Assembly (NCBI GenBank): GCA_040392005.1
Contig: JBEBWT010000043.1
Location: 1 to 16,285 of the forward strand
Direction: 5' to 3'
Origin: DASRQK01 sp040392005
GTDB taxonomy: Bacteria > Bacteroidota > Bacteroidia > Sphingobacteriales > Sphingobacteriaceae
DNA length: 16,285 bases
The stretch's first letter is position 1. Every line of letters starts with the position of its first letter. Shown one piece after another: positions 14,715 through 16,285 of the stretch. The notes beneath the pieces were generated by a model, which saw only the letters and a list, made by a program, of their open reading frames with translations, did no database searches and was not told the origin of the DNA. The translations under genes were made by a program, and so were the position numbers.

Positions 14715-15419
14715 ATGGAAGAGCTAAGGGAATGGTTCGGGGATTTTATGGTGCAATTGCGGCAGACTTCCCTGCTGGAGTATCTGGGCGTGGGTTTTGG
14801 AGTGGTGCAGGTATTGCTGGCCAAGTCCAACAAGGTGCTGCTCTATCCATTTGGGATCGCATCGGTATTGATTACGTTATATGTGCTTTACGATGCTGGT
14901 CTGTATGCTGAAGTACTGCTGAATCTGTACTATCTGCTGATGAGCATTTATGGCTGGTGGCATTGGAACACGGGAGGAAGCGGGGCAGGCGGCAATGGCG
15001 GAATGGGAGGGCAGGCGGTGCAGGTCAGTTATTCTTCCCGGCAGGAGTGGGGGATCGCCTTCGGCATCGTGCTGCTGGGCGCGCCGCTTTTATACTGGGC
15101 ATTGATCAGTTTTACGGATTCTTCGGTACCGGTATGGGATAGTCTGGTGACGGCCACCGCCTGGGCGGGAATGTGGCTGCTGGCCCGCCGCAGGATCGAG
15201 AACTGGTTGCTGCTCAATATCAGTAATGCACTGGCGATTCCCTTACTGGCCTACAAGGGATTGCCCCTTTATTCTTTGCTGACGCTCTTTTTGTTTATTG
15301 TGGCTGTTTTCGGTTATTTTGAATGGAGGAAAATCATTGCCGGACGGTTAGGAGAAGCCGGGCTGGCCGGAGAATTAAGAGTGGGGGAGCTGGGGAAAGC
15401 CGGGGGGGTCCGGGAATGA
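14715..15419 (+). CDS. pnuC: PnuC family nicotinamide riboside (vitamin) transporter
   Basis: Inner-membrane facilitator, about seven transmembrane helices, 234 residues. The conserved core is YPFGIASVLI (44-53), LYAEVLLNLYYLLMSIYGWW (63-82) with its W-x-W ending, and the C-terminal block WDSLVTATAWAGMWLLARRR to VFGYFEWRK (141-206). PnuC proteins take up nicotinamide riboside for NAD synthesis; some Bacteroidota relatives (PnuT) carry thiamine, and no neighbour here decides between them. Two oddities: the loop after the GWWHW motif is a Gly-rich low-complexity run (87-99), and residues 209-234 form a repetitive Gly/Ala/Glu/Leu tail encoded by G-rich DNA with a G7 tract at 15402-15408, a few codons before the stop. 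The last 4 bp overlap the next start (ATGA), so translation of the two is likely coupled. Confidence 0.9.
   Translation: MEELREWFGDFMVQLRQTSLLEYLGVGFGVVQVLLAKSNKVLLYPFGIASVLITLYVLYDAGLYAEVLLNLYYLLMSIYGWWHWNTGGSGAGGNGGMGGQAVQVSYSSRQEWGIAFGIVLLGAPLLYWALISFTDSSVPVWDSLVTATAWAGMWLLARRRIENWLLLNISNALAIPLLAYKGLPLYSLLTLFLFIVAVFGYFEWRKIIAGRLGEAGLAGELRVGELGKAGGVRE
15402..15408 (+). repeat. G7 homopolymer near the pnuC stop and next gene start
   Basis: Seven G residues lie 8 bp before the ATGA overlap of pnuC and the flavoprotein gene. A one-base change in length would alter only the last few PnuC residues and remove the shared stop. It is a candidate slippage site but also a place where sequencing error is likely. 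Confidence 0.5.
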
Positions 15420-16285
15420 CAGAGAAATGGCTTTCCGCAGAGGATTTAGCCCTGCTGGTCAGGGAGGCCGCTGCCGCGGAATCTTTGGGGTGTCTGACCG
15501 AAAGGCAATTGGATCTGATCTTCAAGAACGGGCTTTTTAAAATTTTCGTGCCCAAATCTCTGGGTGGACTGGAAATGGAGCTACCGGAAGCGCTGAGGTT
15601 GGAGGAAGAACTTGCCTCGCTGGACGGAAGCCTTGGCTGGACGATTACCCTGTGTAGTGGAGCATCCTGGTTTGTGGGTTTTCTGGATCCTTCGGTGGTG
15701 CCGGAGGTATTTGCAGATGCAACGGTGTGCTTTGGAGGGAGTGGAATGGCGGGCGGGGTGGCTACCTGGCAAGGGGATGGTTATGTAGTCAATGGGGACT
15801 GGAAATACGCGACCGGCGCACCGCATAATACGATTTTCACGGCAAATTGCCTGGTGATGGACAAAGCAGGCCCTGTGCTGGACCCAGCGGGCAACCCTTT
15901 GGTCAGATCTTTTTATTTCCGCCGGGATGAGGTGGAATTGATGGAAGATTGGGGAACCATGGGACTGAAAGCAACGGCCAGTCATTCGTTCCGGGTCAGG
16001 GATTGCCGGGTGGGGCCGGAGCGGTCTTTTCTTATTGATCCGGTACATGCTGCCATGGATGGACCTATTTACAGGTTTCCCTTTGTGCAATTTGCGGAAT
16101 TGACACTGGCCGCCAATTATTTGGGTATGTTCAGGAAGTTTCTGGATCTGGGACTGGGGAATGGTCTGGGACAGGAACCTGTACAGGGCCCGGGGACATA
16201 TTCGACACCGGACCTATTCCGGGAGGCTAAAACTGTTTTAAATGCACAGGCAGAAAAATTTTACGGGCTTGCTGATGTATCCTGG
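15416..16285 (+). CDS. Acyl-CoA dehydrogenase-fold flavoprotein, 3' end outside the window
   Basis: 290 codons are open from the ATG at 15416 to the right edge; a full-length relative has about 380-400 residues. The N-terminal helical part (about 1-100) is followed by the beta domain: GGMAGG-like GSGMAGGVATWQGDGYVVNG, then WKYATGAPHNTIFTANC, with the flavin-site W-x-A/x-S/T-G pattern, and WGTMGLKATASHSFRVRDCRV, the WGxxGxxxTxS signature. These features are shared by acyl-CoA dehydrogenases and the group D flavin monooxygenase oxygenases (HsaA, DszC and HpaB-like). The GDWKYATGAPH pattern leans to the latter, but the catalytic base region is off the edge, so the reaction cannot be told. It overlaps pnuC by 4 bp and probably shares its transcript. 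Confidence 0.82.
   Translation, partial: MTEKWLSAEDLALLVREAAAAESLGCLTERQLDLIFKNGLFKIFVPKSLGGLEMELPEALRLEEELASLDGSLGWTITLCSGASWFVGFLDPSVVPEVFADATVCFGGSGMAGGVATWQGDGYVVNGDWKYATGAPHNTIFTANCLVMDKAGPVLDPAGNPLVRSFYFRRDEVELMEDWGTMGLKATASHSFRVRDCRVGPERSFLIDPVHAAMDGPIYRFPFVQFAELTLAANYLGMFRKFLDLGLGNGLGQEPVQGPGTYSTPDLFREAKTVLNAQAEKFYGLADVSW

Noticed and set aside
15581..16090. 169-codon minus-strand open frame near the right edge
   Set aside because: Opposite the flavoprotein, whose WGxxGxxxTxS-type signature and uninterrupted 290 codons make it the real gene.

Overview
The window comes from a member of the phylum Bacteroidota, probably an environmental lineage of the Saprospiria/Chitinophagia/Cytophagia type; genus and order cannot be fixed from the sequence. 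The evidence is the gene content (a GLPGLI-family protein, a DUF1573 protein, an MG2/plug-domain surface protein, a RecQ with the C-terminal helix-turn-helix extension common in this phylum and a tricorn-like protease), mid-range base composition, weak Shine-Dalgarno signals and several matches to the Bacteroidota promoter pattern (TTTG near -33, TAnnTTTG near -7).

Layout. 1-2228 (minus): N-terminal two thirds of a secreted tricorn-type protease, cut by the left edge just past its catalytic Ser-His pair. 2309-3508 (minus): class I PLP aminotransferase, whose stop codon lies in an 18-bp perfect tandem duplication. 3509-3995 has no intact gene but holds a decayed, frameshifted CPBP-type membrane protease remnant. 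3996-4496 (plus): exported NTF2-like protein, convergent with 4560-4952 (minus), a DUF1573 protein. 5064-6149 (minus), mannose-1-phosphate guanylyltransferase, diverges from 6303-8495 (plus), RecQ helicase. It is followed on the plus strand by cardiolipin synthase (8566-10035) and a 908-residue MG2/plug-like cell-envelope protein (10158-12884). 12927-13670 (minus): FabG. 13866-14672 (plus): GLPGLI protein, then PnuC (14715-15419) overlapping by 4 bp an acyl-CoA-dehydrogenase-fold flavoprotein (15416-16285), which is cut by the right edge.

Functionally this is mostly core metabolism and envelope maintenance: membrane lipid synthesis (FabG, cardiolipin synthase), sugar-nucleotide supply (GDP-mannose), DNA repair (RecQ), peptide and amino-acid turnover (tricorn, aminotransferase) and several exported proteins of unknown role. 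I see no mobile element, CRISPR array, RNA gene, phage gene or obvious defence system, and no coherent new multi-gene system. The points most worth a second look are the barrel-less plug domain in the 908-residue protein, the CPBP remnant, the PnuC/flavoprotein overlap with a Gly-rich PnuC loop and a G7 tract, and short repeats at two intergenic or stop-codon sites.
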